Numbered from the stretch's first letter, positions 1 to 8,287 are shown. The stretch is DNA of 50,622 bases from Marivita sp. XM-24bin2 (GCA_003149565.1 QCWH01000010.1:1-50622); one strand, 5' to 3'. The notes: generated by a model not told the origin, from the letters alone. A program made the numbers and translations.

Positions 1-191
1 GCAGAGACGTCCACAGGGCTGATGTTCGTCTTCCTGCACCAAGACGCCTCCAAGACATTACTCAGACGTTCTGCGTAGGCTTGGGCTTCGTCTGGGTCTT
101 TTGACAGGGCTTGCCGGATGCACTGACCATAGACGGCAACCGCGTGTTTCGGGACACGACGATTGTAGTAAAACGTGCCTGAGCGGCTCAT
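1..191 (-). CDS. Site-specific integrase, N-terminal part (runs off the left edge)
   Basis: This is an open frame on the minus strand with no stop before the window edge; only the first 63 codons are visible. The protein begins MSRSGTFYYNRRVPKHAV and continues with an arginine- and alanine-rich helix (IRQALSKDPDEAQAYAERL). That resembles the DUF6538-type N-terminal domain of phage and integrative-element tyrosine integrases, in which a GTYYFRRRVP-like strand precedes a SLGTKD-EA-like helix. The catalytic domain lies outside the window. The ATG at 191 has no clear ribosome-binding site; an in-frame ATG at 218 would add nine residues. The gene starts 79 bases beyond the 3' end of tRNA-Leu and points away from it, which is the usual arrangement of an integrase at the end of an element inserted in a tRNA gene. 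The family call is by pattern recognition on a fragment. Confidence 0.6.
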   Translation of the reverse strand, partial: MSRSGTFYYNRRVPKHAVAVYGQCIRQALSKDPDEAQAYAERLSNVLEASWCRKTNISPVDVS

Positions 192-269
192 CGTGTACGC
201 AATGTATAACAATACCATGCCCACCGATAGGATTTATCGAGGGAATTTCAGGAGGTTGTCCGGAAAGTA

Positions 270-353
270 TGGTGCGGGTGAAGGGACTCGAACCCCCACG
301 CCAAAGGCGCCAGAACCTAAATCTGGTGCGTCTACCAATTCCGCCACACCCGC
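270..353 (-). tRNA. tRNA-Leu (anticodon UAG)
   Basis: The reverse strand folds as a leucine tRNA. The acceptor arm is GCGGGTG paired with CACCCGC, the D-arm region contains GGAATTGGTAGACGC, the anticodon stem is CCAGA/TCTGG with loop TTTAGGT and anticodon TAG, the class II variable arm is CGCCTTTGGCG, and the T arm contains GGTTCGAGTCCC. Discriminator A is followed by an encoded CCA (270-272). It reads CUA codons and, by wobble, CUG. The integrase fragment beyond its 3' end suggests that the 3' half of this gene served as an attachment site. Confidence 0.95.
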
Positions 354-393
354 ACTGCGCTGCTCAGTAGCAAAGCTCTCGAGCCGATGCGAG

Positions 394-450
394 CAGAATT
401 TTCGTCCGAAAATTCTGTCGCCTAAGAAACTTCGTACGAAGTTTCTTAGG
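394..450. terminator. Palindrome doublet downstream of the NAD(P)HX repair gene
   Basis: Two adjacent near-perfect palindromes are visible. The first (394-417) has 11-base arms CAGAATTTTCG/CGAAAATTCTG around TC. The second (421-450) is a perfect 30-base palindrome with core CTTCGTACGAAG, and it overlaps the stop codon of the minus-strand gene ending at 446. Neither has a strong T-run, but their position at the gene end fits a terminator or an mRNA 3'-end stabiliser. They belong to a palindrome family that recurs in this window. Confidence 0.6.
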
Positions 451-2086
451 CCCCGAAGGTTGAGAAAACTTTAGGAAGCATGTCGGGCAGGTCTTCGGCG
501 ATGAGTCCCGGCCCGTAGAGGCGCGCAGCTTCGCAGTGCAGCCAAACCGCCGCTTCGGTGACGCAAAATAGGTCTGCCGCTGTCTCTGGTGCGGCAAGAC
601 CGGCGATCATCCCGGCCAGTACGTCGCCCGCTCCGGCTGTCGCGAGCCACGGAACCCCGCGGTCGCCGGTTGCGCTGTGCACACTGGCGCCACCGCCGGG
701 CTGTGCGATCACCGTGTCCTCACCTTTCAGCAACACCACGCACCCTGCGCGATCGGCCGCGGCGCGCACGACGTCAATCTTGGACATCTGACCACGTTCA
801 GATTGCGCAAGGTCTGGGAAGAGACGGGCAAATTCCCCTTCGTGCGGCGTCAGCACCGTGCGCGCATGGGCCTGTTCGAAAAGCGCGTGCGGGGTCTCTG
901 CAAACGATGTCAGCGCATCCGCATCCAACACGACAACAGGATCGCGCCCGCCGCGCTCGCCGCGACGATGGGCCAGAGCCGCAGACACCATCGCGCGCGT
1001 TTCAGCCCCGACGCCGAGCCCCGGGCCAAGACAGATCGACGTGACCCGGTCGTCGACGATCTGAGCAAGCGCCTCCGCATCGGCGCAGGCGCGCAGCATG
1101 ATCGCGTCGAGGTGGCAGGCATTTTCCAGCAGGGCGTCTGGCGGGCACAACACCGTGACCAACCCTGCTCCGCTGCGCAACGCCGCTCGGGCTGCCATGC
1201 GGGCGGCGCCTCCGCGACCTGGCCCACCCGCACAGACCGCAACATGTCCGTAATCGTATTTGTGCCCCTGGCCCTTCACCTTCGCGATCATTGCACCCGG
1301 CCAAATGCGGTGCGGAAGTGGATTGTGTGCAAACTCCGGCGTCACAAGTCTGGCGCGTTCTGAATCCGGCGCGGTGCCGATCATGGCGCGCTCTGACGCG
1401 TCCGCCCCGGTCAGGCCGATATCCACCACCCGCACATTACCGCACAGCGTGGGTCCGCGTCCAAGTCTATGCCCTGCCTTGAGGCCGTGGAACGATACCG
1501 TCAGATCGGCGGAGTTGACCTTTGGCGCGCCATGTCCTTCGGGCGCCGGGATCATCCCGGTGTCGAGGTTCAGACCAGAGGGACAATCGATCGCCAAGCG
1601 CCGGATCGCTTGTCCACCTTTCCAATTGTCCATCATGCGGACATCCAGCACGGCTGCGAGATCATCCGGCAGGGGTCGCGTCAAACCGGTGCCGAAGACC
1701 GCATCGACGAACAGATCTGGTCTTTCGCAGCCCCATATTTCTGTTGTGGCGAACGGTCTGACGGCCCCGCTTTCGATCCACAAATCGTGATTGGTCCGCG
1801 CATCCGACGGTAGCGTCTCCACATCCCCATATAAAAAGACATCAACCGCCCAGCCTCTGTCTGCCAATCTTCGTGCAATGACAAAGCCGTCGCCGCCATT
1901 GTTGCCCGGACCGCAAAGCACCAGCGCGCGGTGAGTGCCTTGCTTCAACTCGGGCCACTTCTGCAAAGCGGCGTCGACTGCGCCACGTCCGGCCCGCTCC
2001 ATCAGGTGCAGCCCGGTTACAGCACCCGACTCGATTTCAGCCAGTTCGACAGCCCGCATCTGGGAGGAAGTGAGCAATTCTGTCAC
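446..2086 (-). CDS. nnr: Bifunctional NAD(P)H-hydrate epimerase / ADP-dependent dehydratase
   Basis: This enzyme repairs damaged, hydrated NADH and NADPH. The N-terminal YjeF-type domain (about residues 1-215) interconverts the R and S forms; visible motifs are HLMERAGRGA and LCGPGNNGGDGFVIARRL. The C-terminal ribokinase-like domain (about 240-546) dehydrates S-NAD(P)HX using ADP; it shows KVKGQGHKYDYGHVAVCAGGP-like sequence, GPGLGVG, LDADAL, LTPHEGEFARLF and the catalytic-loop ATAGAGDVLAGMIAGL. The start chosen is GTG at 2086, because AAGGA lies nine bases upstream and the protein then begins VTELLTSSQMRA as usual for the family. A further upstream GTG (2137) would add 17 atypical residues. 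The 546-residue length is normal for the fused enzyme. It is divergent from glnB. Confidence 0.93.
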   Translation of the reverse strand: MTELLTSSQMRAVELAEIESGAVTGLHLMERAGRGAVDAALQKWPELKQGTHRALVLCGPGNNGGDGFVIARRLADRGWAVDVFLYGDVETLPSDARTNHDLWIESGAVRPFATTEIWGCERPDLFVDAVFGTGLTRPLPDDLAAVLDVRMMDNWKGGQAIRRLAIDCPSGLNLDTGMIPAPEGHGAPKVNSADLTVSFHGLKAGHRLGRGPTLCGNVRVVDIGLTGADASERAMIGTAPDSERARLVTPEFAHNPLPHRIWPGAMIAKVKGQGHKYDYGHVAVCAGGPGRGGAARMAARAALRSGAGLVTVLCPPDALLENACHLDAIMLRACADAEALAQIVDDRVTSICLGPGLGVGAETRAMVSAALAHRRGERGGRDPVVVLDADALTSFAETPHALFEQAHARTVLTPHEGEFARLFPDLAQSERGQMSKIDVVRAAADRAGCVVLLKGEDTVIAQPGGGASVHSATGDRGVPWLATAGAGDVLAGMIAGLAAPETAADLFCVTEAAVWLHCEAARLYGPGLIAEDLPDMLPKVFSTFGA

Positions 2087-2123
2087 GTCAGGCGATCCTT
2101 GCGTTTCAACTTTGCGCGTTTTT

Positions 2124-2138
2124 TGTGCATTTTGCACA
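2124..2138. promoter_or_regulatory. TGTGCA-TTT-TGCACA inverted repeat, candidate nitrogen operator
   Basis: A 6-base-arm inverted repeat lies in the 169-base divergent gap between nnr and glnB, 118 bases upstream of glnB, in an A/T-rich context. glnBA operons in Rhodobacter relatives are under NtrC control, and NtrC half-sites contain TGCA-type cores, so this is a plausible activator site. The match to any NtrC consensus is only partial, so the assignment is inference. Confidence 0.3.
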
Positions 2139-2225
2139 TTTTTTAGGCGACACTTTTCAATCCCCTTGCCGGAGTGCCCAACAAGTACCCTAGCTGATTG
2201 TGGCGCTCAAACAGAAGTGGTCTGA

Positions 2226-2594
<369 letters not shown>

Positions 2595-2649
2595 TCCTGC
2601 ACCCGAACAATCCGAACAACGACCCAAACTCAGTGAAAGGGAAGAGAGA

Positions 2650-4056
2650 ATGAGCACTGAAGCGCTTCTCAAGATGATCAAGGACGAAGATGTCGCCTAT
2701 GTCGACATCCGGTTTACCGACCCGCGCGGTAAGCTGCAGCACGTGACTGTGATGTCCGACCAGGTGGATGAAGATTTCCTCGAAGAAGGCTTCATGTTTG
2801 ACGGCTCTTCCATCGCAGGCTGGAAGTCCATCGAAGCCTCCGACATGAAACTGATGCCGGACACCGAAAGTGCGTATATCGACCCGTTTTACGCCGAAAA
2901 GACGGTCTGTGTGCATTGCTCGGTTGTCGAGCCCGACACTGGCGAACCCTACAACCGTGACCCGCGCGGCACGGCAACGAAGGCTGAAGCCTATCTGAAG
3001 TCGTCCGGTATTGGTGACGCGGCGTATTTCGGCCCGGAAGCGGAATTCTTCCTGTTCGACGACGTACGCTATGCGGTTGCACCTAACAAAGTTTCTTTCG
3101 AGGTCGATGCCGACCACGGCGCGTGGAACACAGACACCGAATTCGAAATGGGCAACCTGGGGCATCGCCCGACCTACAAAGGCGGCTACTTCCCGGTGAA
3201 CCCGTCTGACGATGGTCAGGACATCCGTTCCGAAATGCTGTCCACCATGAAGCGCATCGGCATGAAGGTCGACAAGCACCACCACGAAGTGGCGACCAGC
3301 CAGCACGAGCTGGGTCTGATCTTTGACTCGCTGGTCAAACAGGCCGACGAGCTTCAGAAGTACAAGTACATCATCCACAACGTGGCGCAGTCCTACGGCC
3401 GCTCGGCAACCTTCATGCCGAAGCCGCTCAAGGGCGACAACGGCTCGGGCATGCACGTCAACATGTCGATCTGGAAAGACGGCAAGCCGCTCTTTGCTGG
3501 CGACAAGTATGCCGATCTGAGCCAGGAAGCGCTGTACTTCATCGGTGGCATCCTCAAGCACGCCAAGGCGCTCAACGCGTTCACCAACCCGTCGACCAAC
3601 AGCTACAAGCGTCTGGTTCCGGGCTTTGAAGCGCCTGTTCTGCGCGCCTACTCGGCACGCAACCGCTCTGGCTGTGTCCGTATCCCGTGGACTGAAAGCC
3701 CGAAGGCAAAGCGCGTCGAGGCCCGTTTCCCCGATCCGACCGCAAACCCGTATCTCTGCTTCGCGGCTCTGCTGATGGCCGGCCTCGACGGCATCAACAA
3801 CAAGATCGATCCGGGCGAGGCGATGGACAAGAACCTCTACGATCTTCCTGCTGAAGAGCTTGCCGGTATCCCGACGGTTTGCGGCAGCTTGCGCGAAGCC
3901 GTGGAAGAGCTCCAGGCCGACCACGAGTTCCTGCTGGCGGGTGACGTGTTCACCAAAGACCAGATCGACGGTTATATCGACCTGAAGATGGAAGAGATCG
4001 AAGCTTACGAAATGACACCGCACCCGGTGGAATTCGCGCTGTACTACAGCAGCTGA
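2650..4056 (+). CDS. glnA: Glutamine synthetase type I
   Basis: It makes glutamine from glutamate, ammonia and ATP as a dodecamer and is the main ammonium-assimilation enzyme. The start is ATG at 2650, preceded by GGAAGAGAG, giving [20 protein letters not shown] and 468 residues, the normal type I length. Visible motifs are the N-terminal beta-grasp with [12 protein letters not shown], the metal-site segment [12 protein letters not shown], the ATP-site region [25 protein letters not shown], and the adenylylation loop [11 protein letters not shown] with Tyr at residue 397, the same position as in E. coli. Activity should therefore be controlled by GlnE adenylylation and by P-II from the gene upstream. 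A strong terminator follows. Confidence 0.98.
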   Translation: MSTEALLKMIKDEDVAYVDIRFTDPRGKLQHVTVMSDQVDEDFLEEGFMFDGSSIAGWKSIEASDMKLMPDTESAYIDPFYAEKTVCVHCSVVEPDTGEPYNRDPRGTATKAEAYLKSSGIGDAAYFGPEAEFFLFDDVRYAVAPNKVSFEVDADHGAWNTDTEFEMGNLGHRPTYKGGYFPVNPSDDGQDIRSEMLSTMKRIGMKVDKHHHEVATSQHELGLIFDSLVKQADELQKYKYIIHNVAQSYGRSATFMPKPLKGDNGSGMHVNMSIWKDGKPLFAGDKYADLSQEALYFIGGILKHAKALNAFTNPSTNSYKRLVPGFEAPVLRAYSARNRSGCVRIPWTESPKAKRVEARFPDPTANPYLCFAALLMAGLDGINNKIDPGEAMDKNLYDLPAEELAGIPTVCGSLREAVEELQADHEFLLAGDVFTKDQIDGYIDLKMEEIEAYEMTPHPVEFALYYSS

Positions 4057-4082
4057 TCCTTCCCGGTTGGTTTCAATCCAAG

Positions 4083-4110
4083 AAAAGGCGTCCTTCGGGG
4101 CGCCTTTTTT
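4083..4110 (+). terminator. Rho-independent terminator after glnA
   Basis: A 7-base GC-rich stem (GGCGTCC/GGGCGCC, one G-U pair) closes a TTCG loop. It is flanked by AAAA on the left and six T residues on the right, 26 bases after the glnA stop codon. This is a textbook intrinsic terminator. Confidence 0.92.
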
Positions 4111-4228
4111 CATGCTCCACCCCCGCTGGGTCATTGCCCCGAAATCGCCCTGCTTCGGTCGCAGGTGCGCCCCATGCAGGTGGGAGCTGTCTCGGCAGCG
4201 GCCAGAGACACCAGTGAGGACAGAATTG

Positions 4229-4492
4229 ATGACAACCAAATTCGAAGACAGGATCGCACGGCTGAACGCCAAACACGGTACCCGTACGCTGGCATACGAC
4301 CCCGCGGCGCAGTCCTCTTCGTCTCGGAGCTATGACGCGGCGCCGCCGACGGCGGTCGTGCCGGCAGGCCGTTCTTTCCTGAAATATGTATTTGTCGGTC
4401 TGTTTGTGCTTATCGTGCTACCAGTCGGCGCCGCGATGGGAACTGTTTTCTTTGCCCGCAATGGTGATTTGCTGGCAGCGCTTGGGATGTAG
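4229..4492 (+). CDS. Small single-pass membrane protein of unknown function
   Basis: I do not recognise this 87-residue protein. It begins MTTKFEDRIARLNAKHGTRT, has a Ser/Ala/Pro-rich stretch, then one clear membrane helix near residues 51-75 (KYVFVGLFVLIVLPVGAAMG) and a short tail ending LLAALGM. The predicted topology is a cytoplasmic N-terminal region with a C-terminal anchor. The start is supported by GAGGA eight bases upstream. It sits alone, after the glnA terminator and before another unrecognised gene in the same direction, so it should have its own promoter in 4111-4228. No function is proposed. Confidence 0.65.
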   Translation: MTTKFEDRIARLNAKHGTRTLAYDPAAQSSSSRSYDAAPPTAVVPAGRSFLKYVFVGLFVLIVLPVGAAMGTVFFARNGDLLAALGM

Positions 4493-4551
4493 CCGTTTGC
4501 TTAGTCGCTCAGGCCAGAGCGAATGGCTCAAGAGGCCCGACACCCTCCTTT

Positions 4552-4600
4552 GGCCACCTGCGATTGCGCTTTGTTCACGGAACTTGCCCTTTAGGTGGCC
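4552..4600. repeat. Inverted repeat GGCCACCT / AGGTGGCC between two unknown genes
   Basis: Eight-base perfect arms (4552-4559 and 4593-4600) are separated by 33 bases within the 249-base gap 4493-4741. The loop is too long for a good terminator. It could be chance, an operator pair or part of a leader structure. Nothing else recognisable was seen in this gap apart from the ribosome-binding region just before 4742. Confidence 0.25.
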
Positions 4601-4741
4601 CCATCCCGAAAATTGACTCATGAAAAACCGGCAATCCGCCAGATTTCCAAATTGGGTCAGGATCGCTTCGCATTTCGAACACATTCCCCGTCTTAGATTT
4701 CAACCAAGCTGCTACTCCATTGAAGCTGGGGAGAAATTAGG

Positions 4742-5506
4742 ATGACGACTTCGGATATTACAGTGATCAGCCTTGTCACCGACACGACGCGCGATGCGAT
4801 CTGCCAATCCGCTGTGCCGGCCATTCACAATGCTCTATCCAGCCAGCATGTGTCTTTCAAACGGATGCCTCTTGCTCGGGACTATATAGATTGGGTTGTG
4901 GACGAGACTGACAGCCTGACGCTCGCCATCGACGAGGTGGGCGAAACCAGCGTGGTCATGTTGGCAACCCGAGGGCGCGACGCGAAGGCATCGGCCGCCC
5001 GTCTGGCCAATGTCGCAGCAGACCTGTGTCGCGACTTTGACGCGCACACTGTCTTCTGGAACGGCTCCAGGCAACCGATCTGTGTCGATGATTTCCTGGC
5101 CTCCGGAGACACGGTTCTTCAGAATGGACAAGAAAGAACACGCGTCGTCCCCCGCAAGGTCAAAGCAACTGGCAAGCTGCGCGCTGCTCAGCGCCGCAAG
5201 GCCACCCAGATGGACAATTGGATCATGGCATCTCTCCGGACACAGATGAACGGTGTCACGCTCGAAGAGATTGAACGCATGGAACTGGAGGAACGCCGCG
5301 CAAAAACTGCGCCTATGCGTCTTTCGGCCTGGGCCATTTCATTCACCACAGCCCTGATTGCCGCACCGCTGGCGTTCCCGCTGATCGTTCACAATTTGGT
5401 GCGCGGCGAGGATGTCCGTTCAGGGGCAATGGCCCTGGGTGTGGCTGGTCTCTATGCAGTTTTGGCACAAACCGGAATGGCACCGCGCCTTCAGGAGATG
5501 CTCTGA
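4742..5506 (+). CDS. Uncharacterised protein with a C-terminal membrane hairpin
   Basis: I do not recognise a family. The 254-residue protein has a soluble N-terminal domain of about 125 residues with alternating strands and helices (MTTSDITVISLVTDTT, LAIDEVGETSVVMLATRGRD, DAHTVFWNG). A basic linker follows (KVKATGKLRAAQRRKATQM), then a charged helix (LEEIERMELEERRAK), and finally two membrane helices near residues 193-215 and 228-245. That plan suggests a cytoplasmic domain tethered to the inner membrane. GGAGAAATTAGG precedes the ATG. It stands alone, with a GC-rich hairpin after its stop codon. Its base use is like that of its neighbours. Confidence 0.65.
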   Translation: MTTSDITVISLVTDTTRDAICQSAVPAIHNALSSQHVSFKRMPLARDYIDWVVDETDSLTLAIDEVGETSVVMLATRGRDAKASAARLANVAADLCRDFDAHTVFWNGSRQPICVDDFLASGDTVLQNGQERTRVVPRKVKATGKLRAAQRRKATQMDNWIMASLRTQMNGVTLEEIERMELEERRAKTAPMRLSAWAISFTTALIAAPLAFPLIVHNLVRGEDVRSGAMALGVAGLYAVLAQTGMAPRLQEML

Positions 5507-5518
5507 ACACTGCATTAC

Positions 5519-5545
5519 GGCGCGGCATGTGATACCCGCCGCGCC
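5519..5545 (+). terminator. GC-rich hairpin after the 4742 gene
   Basis: Perfect 8-base arms GGCGCGGC (5519-5526) and GCCGCGCC (5538-5545) enclose an 11-base loop, 12 bases after the stop codon. The T-tract after it is weak (TTCCC), so this is only a possible terminator. Confidence 0.4.
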
Positions 5546-5612
5546 TTCCCGCTTGCTGATCACGCGGCATTTGCTAACGTCACTCCATTATAGATCGTTG
5601 GAGTGCCATTTG

Positions 5613-6428
5613 ATGCGTCGTTTTCTCGCTGCTGCCTGCCTGTCATTTTGTGCAGCCCTCCCCGCCTACGCGGCTGAATGTATCACAAGCAAAGGCGCAT
5701 TTGCGCAGTACAAACAAACCCTTGCCAAACAGGCTGCGGCAGCGGGCGTCGGCCAACGCGGATTGACGGCGCTGCAGAATGCGCAGCTCTCCGGCATCAC
5801 GTGGCGGTTTGAATCGAACCCGGGCAATCAGACCGGAACCCTGCAGGGCGATCCCGCCCGGTTCCTCGCCAAACGGTCAGGCAGTACGGCCGAGAGCTTT
5901 ATCAACCAGACCCGCAGCAAGATTGCGCGCAACCCAAACACCTTTGCCTCGATTGAACGGAACTACGGTGTTCCCGCCGGTATCCTCGCGACAATCTGGG
6001 GGCTTGAGACCAGCTGGGGTGGGTACCTGGGTGGTACATCAATTGTCGACGGCGCAGTGACCCTGTCTTCTTATTGCCGTCGGCATCCCCGCTTTGAGCC
6101 GCATGCAATTGCCGCGCTGGACATGGTCGATGACGGCATCCTTTCACCCAGCACCAAGGGCGGTCCGTCCGGTGAGTTGGGCCATATGCAGTTTCTGGCG
6201 GGGAACTGGCTCAAATACCGCGTGGATGGCAATGGCGATGGCCGGGCCGACCCTTACAACGCCGTCGATGCCCTGGCGACTGCGGCGAACATGCTGCGTC
6301 GCAACGGATGGCGTCCGGGTGAACCCTTTGGCGAAGGCACGCATAACTTCAACGTTCTGTCGGTCTGGAATGACAGCGGCAATTATCTCCGTGCGATTGT
6401 CTATTCCGCACAACGCGCGGGCAGCTGA
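5613..6428 (+). CDS. Lytic murein transglycosylase (SLT_2 / MltB-like)
   Basis: It cleaves peptidoglycan glycan strands with formation of 1,6-anhydro-muropeptides in the periplasm. The 271-residue protein has a Sec signal peptide (MRRFLAAACLSFCAALPAYA, cleavage predicted near residue 20-21) without a lipobox, so it should be soluble or loosely attached. The catalytic region GVPAGILATIWGLETSWGGY contains the expected glutamate at residue 132. It is followed by SYCRRHPRFEPHAIAALDM, GELGHMQFLAGNWLKY, and a DGNGDGRADPYNAVDALATAANML segment typical of the family. The start at 5613 has GGAG nine bases upstream; more distal in-frame starts would precede the signal peptide and are unlikely. It converges on the next gene, with only three bases between stop codons. 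Confidence 0.88.
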   Translation: MRRFLAAACLSFCAALPAYAAECITSKGAFAQYKQTLAKQAAAAGVGQRGLTALQNAQLSGITWRFESNPGNQTGTLQGDPARFLAKRSGSTAESFINQTRSKIARNPNTFASIERNYGVPAGILATIWGLETSWGGYLGGTSIVDGAVTLSSYCRRHPRFEPHAIAALDMVDDGILSPSTKGGPSGELGHMQFLAGNWLKYRVDGNGDGRADPYNAVDALATAANMLRRNGWRPGEPFGEGTHNFNVLSVWNDSGNYLRAIVYSAQRAGS

Positions 6429-6431
6429 CGG

Positions 6432-6845
6432 TCAGAACACCATTCCGATTAGCCCGATGGCAAGGCAGATCAGACCGCCCGCCGTCAGGGCAAAGCCAAA
6501 GTAGTCGGCCGTTTTACGGTCGGCCATGATCACGGTTGAGGCATGGGTCAGATCGAGGATCGCATGCGTGCTGCCAATCTCGAAATTGTAGCTTGAATCC
6601 GCGACATCGGTGGGTTTCTTCACTTTCCGACCCTCGGCATCGGTGAATTGGAATGTCGGCCAAAAGCTCTTGCGCTCTGCACCGTTGCGGAGAATAGCGA
6701 CAGCCGTAACAACCGCATCGTGCCGCGTACCGTAGACGCGATATATGCGGGTTTGCTGAACAGATTTGATACCAAAGGCGGTTAATACAATACCGAATGC
6801 AGCCAAGAGGGCAGCCCCGAAAAAAGGGATGTCGGAAAAGAACAT
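6432..6845 (-). CDS. DUF3592-type membrane protein
   Basis: The 137-residue protein has a membrane helix at each end: residues about 8-24 (FFGAALLAAFGIVLTAFG) and 112-135 (FGFALTAGGLICLAIGLIGM). Between them is a beta-rich domain with the YGTRHDAVVTAVAI and FWPTFQFTDAEGRKV pattern seen in DUF3592 proteins. The molecular role of this family is unknown. The ATG at 6845 is chosen because GGAG lies nine bases upstream; a TTG at 6863 would lengthen it by six residues. It lies 31 bases downstream of the DUF3445 gene on the same strand and may be cotranscribed. Confidence 0.65.
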   Translation of the reverse strand: MFFSDIPFFGAALLAAFGIVLTAFGIKSVQQTRIYRVYGTRHDAVVTAVAILRNGAERKSFWPTFQFTDAEGRKVKKPTDVADSSYNFEIGSTHAILDLTHASTVIMADRKTADYFGFALTAGGLICLAIGLIGMVF

Positions 6846-6876
6846 AGATGAATACTCCGTCAATATGCGCGGAGTT

Positions 6877-7623
6877 TCACCACTGGGTTGCTAAAAGGTC
6901 AAGAGACTCTCTCATAAGTATAAACGTGTGTATCGTAAACAGGACAGAATCGCTTTCCGAAAGACGCCACACCACCTGACGTTCTGTCCGAAGATAAGGT
7001 GTTTTGCCCGCCTCAGTCAGAGGTCGGGGTTCGGTTTCAGTCCTTGGCTGGTAAAGGTGCGGCTCTTCGTACCAGAGCGCGTTGAAGCGCCAGATCGGGC
7101 GTCCCGGACGTACGCCATCAAAAAGCCGTTGCACCCGGCGCGCGATGTCATCGGTATAGGACGTTACCGGCATATGAATATGCGTTAGAGGGTGTCCGAT
7201 CTTTTCGCGCAGACGCCAGCTGGCCGGAAAGCACAACACCGCGCCGGTCAGCACGTGCTCGTCGCCCCGCTTTTCCATCAGGCAGATGTCGTCCTGCAGA
7301 ATGTGGCCCAATGTCCCGAACGGGTCAGACCTGTCGATCTGAACAACGCGGCCGTCCGGGCAGGTGATCTGATCCGCCGCGCGAACAAAGCCCTGCGGCA
7401 AATGTGCCAGGACTTCATCCATCATTTTTCTCAGACTGTCCGGATCCGGTTGGTCGGTTGCAATCACCTCATCCCGACGCTCGGACAAAAGCCGCGCGCG
7501 CTCTGCCATCTGCCCGCTATAGGCTTCGTCAACCAGAAACCACGGCTCCTCACCCAACGGCGCTCCTCCCGGCAAAGAACGTGGCTTGAGAACATTGTAG
7601 GGCAAGGTGGTTTGCAGGATCAT
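6877..7623 (-). CDS. DUF3445 / heme-dependent oxidative N-demethylase family protein
   Basis: The 248-residue protein carries the features of the DUF3445 family: an N-terminal PWFLVDEAYSGQMAER region, a central DPFGTLGHILQDDICLMEK, the segment VLCFPASWRLREKIGHPLTHIHMPV, and a C-terminal LRTERQVVWRLSESDSVLFTIHTFIL. The family includes the heme subunit of dimethylamine monooxygenase, which removes methyl groups from methylated amines, but most members are uncharacterised. No partner subunits of dimethylamine monooxygenase are next to it here, so the substrate cannot be assigned. The ATG at 7623 is the only reasonable start. Confidence 0.75.
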   Translation of the reverse strand: MILQTTLPYNVLKPRSLPGGAPLGEEPWFLVDEAYSGQMAERARLLSERRDEVIATDQPDPDSLRKMMDEVLAHLPQGFVRAADQITCPDGRVVQIDRSDPFGTLGHILQDDICLMEKRGDEHVLTGAVLCFPASWRLREKIGHPLTHIHMPVTSYTDDIARRVQRLFDGVRPGRPIWRFNALWYEEPHLYQPRTETEPRPLTEAGKTPYLRTERQVVWRLSESDSVLFTIHTFILMRESLDLLATQW

Positions 7624-7772
7624 GCTCCCTGATTAGCGGACACTCCTGACAGGGGAAAGCCACGCAGACTGCGGCATGCGCACCTGCAGCAACACCAACA
7701 GCGGCATGCCCACTGCCCGATCAGATCGCAAATCGGCCGCTCCTGTTCAGCATCGGTTCAGGAAATCCAGCC

Positions 7773-8287
7773 ATGAACACCCATTTCCGAGACGCACGCA
7801 AAATCGACCCAACCCATGGCGCCATGACGGGCGACAACACTCCAAATGACCAGAACCGGGTCGAGATCGGCCCTACAGAACTGGCCCATGCCAAATGGGC
7901 CGCCGCCGGTCTGGACCTTCCCGATCCGCAGAAGATGCGCCACTGCTTCATGCAAAGAACATCCGTCGCGGTGGCGATGGATCGAAACCCGGCTGCTGGC
8001 CGCAGGCGTGCGCACGAACCCCTTGTTTCAGTAATGCGGACGTCTGATGCATGGCGTCGGCCTCTGCGATGAATGGCCTCTTGTCGCGTATCCCGATCAG
8101 TCCGTGCCGGGCGGCGTTCGATTATCCGCTGAAGCCCGGCATGAACCGCTGTCTCGAGGTGCTTGCTGGCGAAGTGGGCGGAGATGGCGCAATCAAGCTC
8201 GAAGATCAGGTGCCGATCACCGAAGACGGCTATGAGAACCACTCGAAATACCCGTTCGATGCTGCCTTGATGGGGCAAACCGGCTAG
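7773..8287 (+). pseudogene. dddP: Remnant of the DMSP lyase gene dddP
   Basis: The pieces match Roseobacter DddP, an M24-fold metalloenzyme that splits dimethylsulfoniopropionate into dimethyl sulfide and acrylate. Piece 1 (7773-7940) begins MNTHFRDARKIDPTHGAM and includes NRVEIGPTELAHAKWAAAGL, the DddP N terminus. Piece 2 (7946-7975) reads LHAKNIRRGG in another frame. Piece 3 (from 7978, shifted again by one lost base) reads WIETRLLAAGVRTNPLFQ, then TAA at 8032 where glutamate is expected, then CGR joined directly to LMHGVGLCDEWPLVAYPD. Piece 4 (from about 8114, after one extra base) ends with the C terminus FDYPLKPGMNRCLEVL, KLEDQVPITEDGYENHSKY, stop at 8287. About 515 bases remain of the roughly 1.35 kb expected. 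The first large deletion removes most of the N-terminal half; the second removes the segment with the metal-binding aspartates. The start codon and AGGAAA ribosome-binding site survive. Confidence 0.9.
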
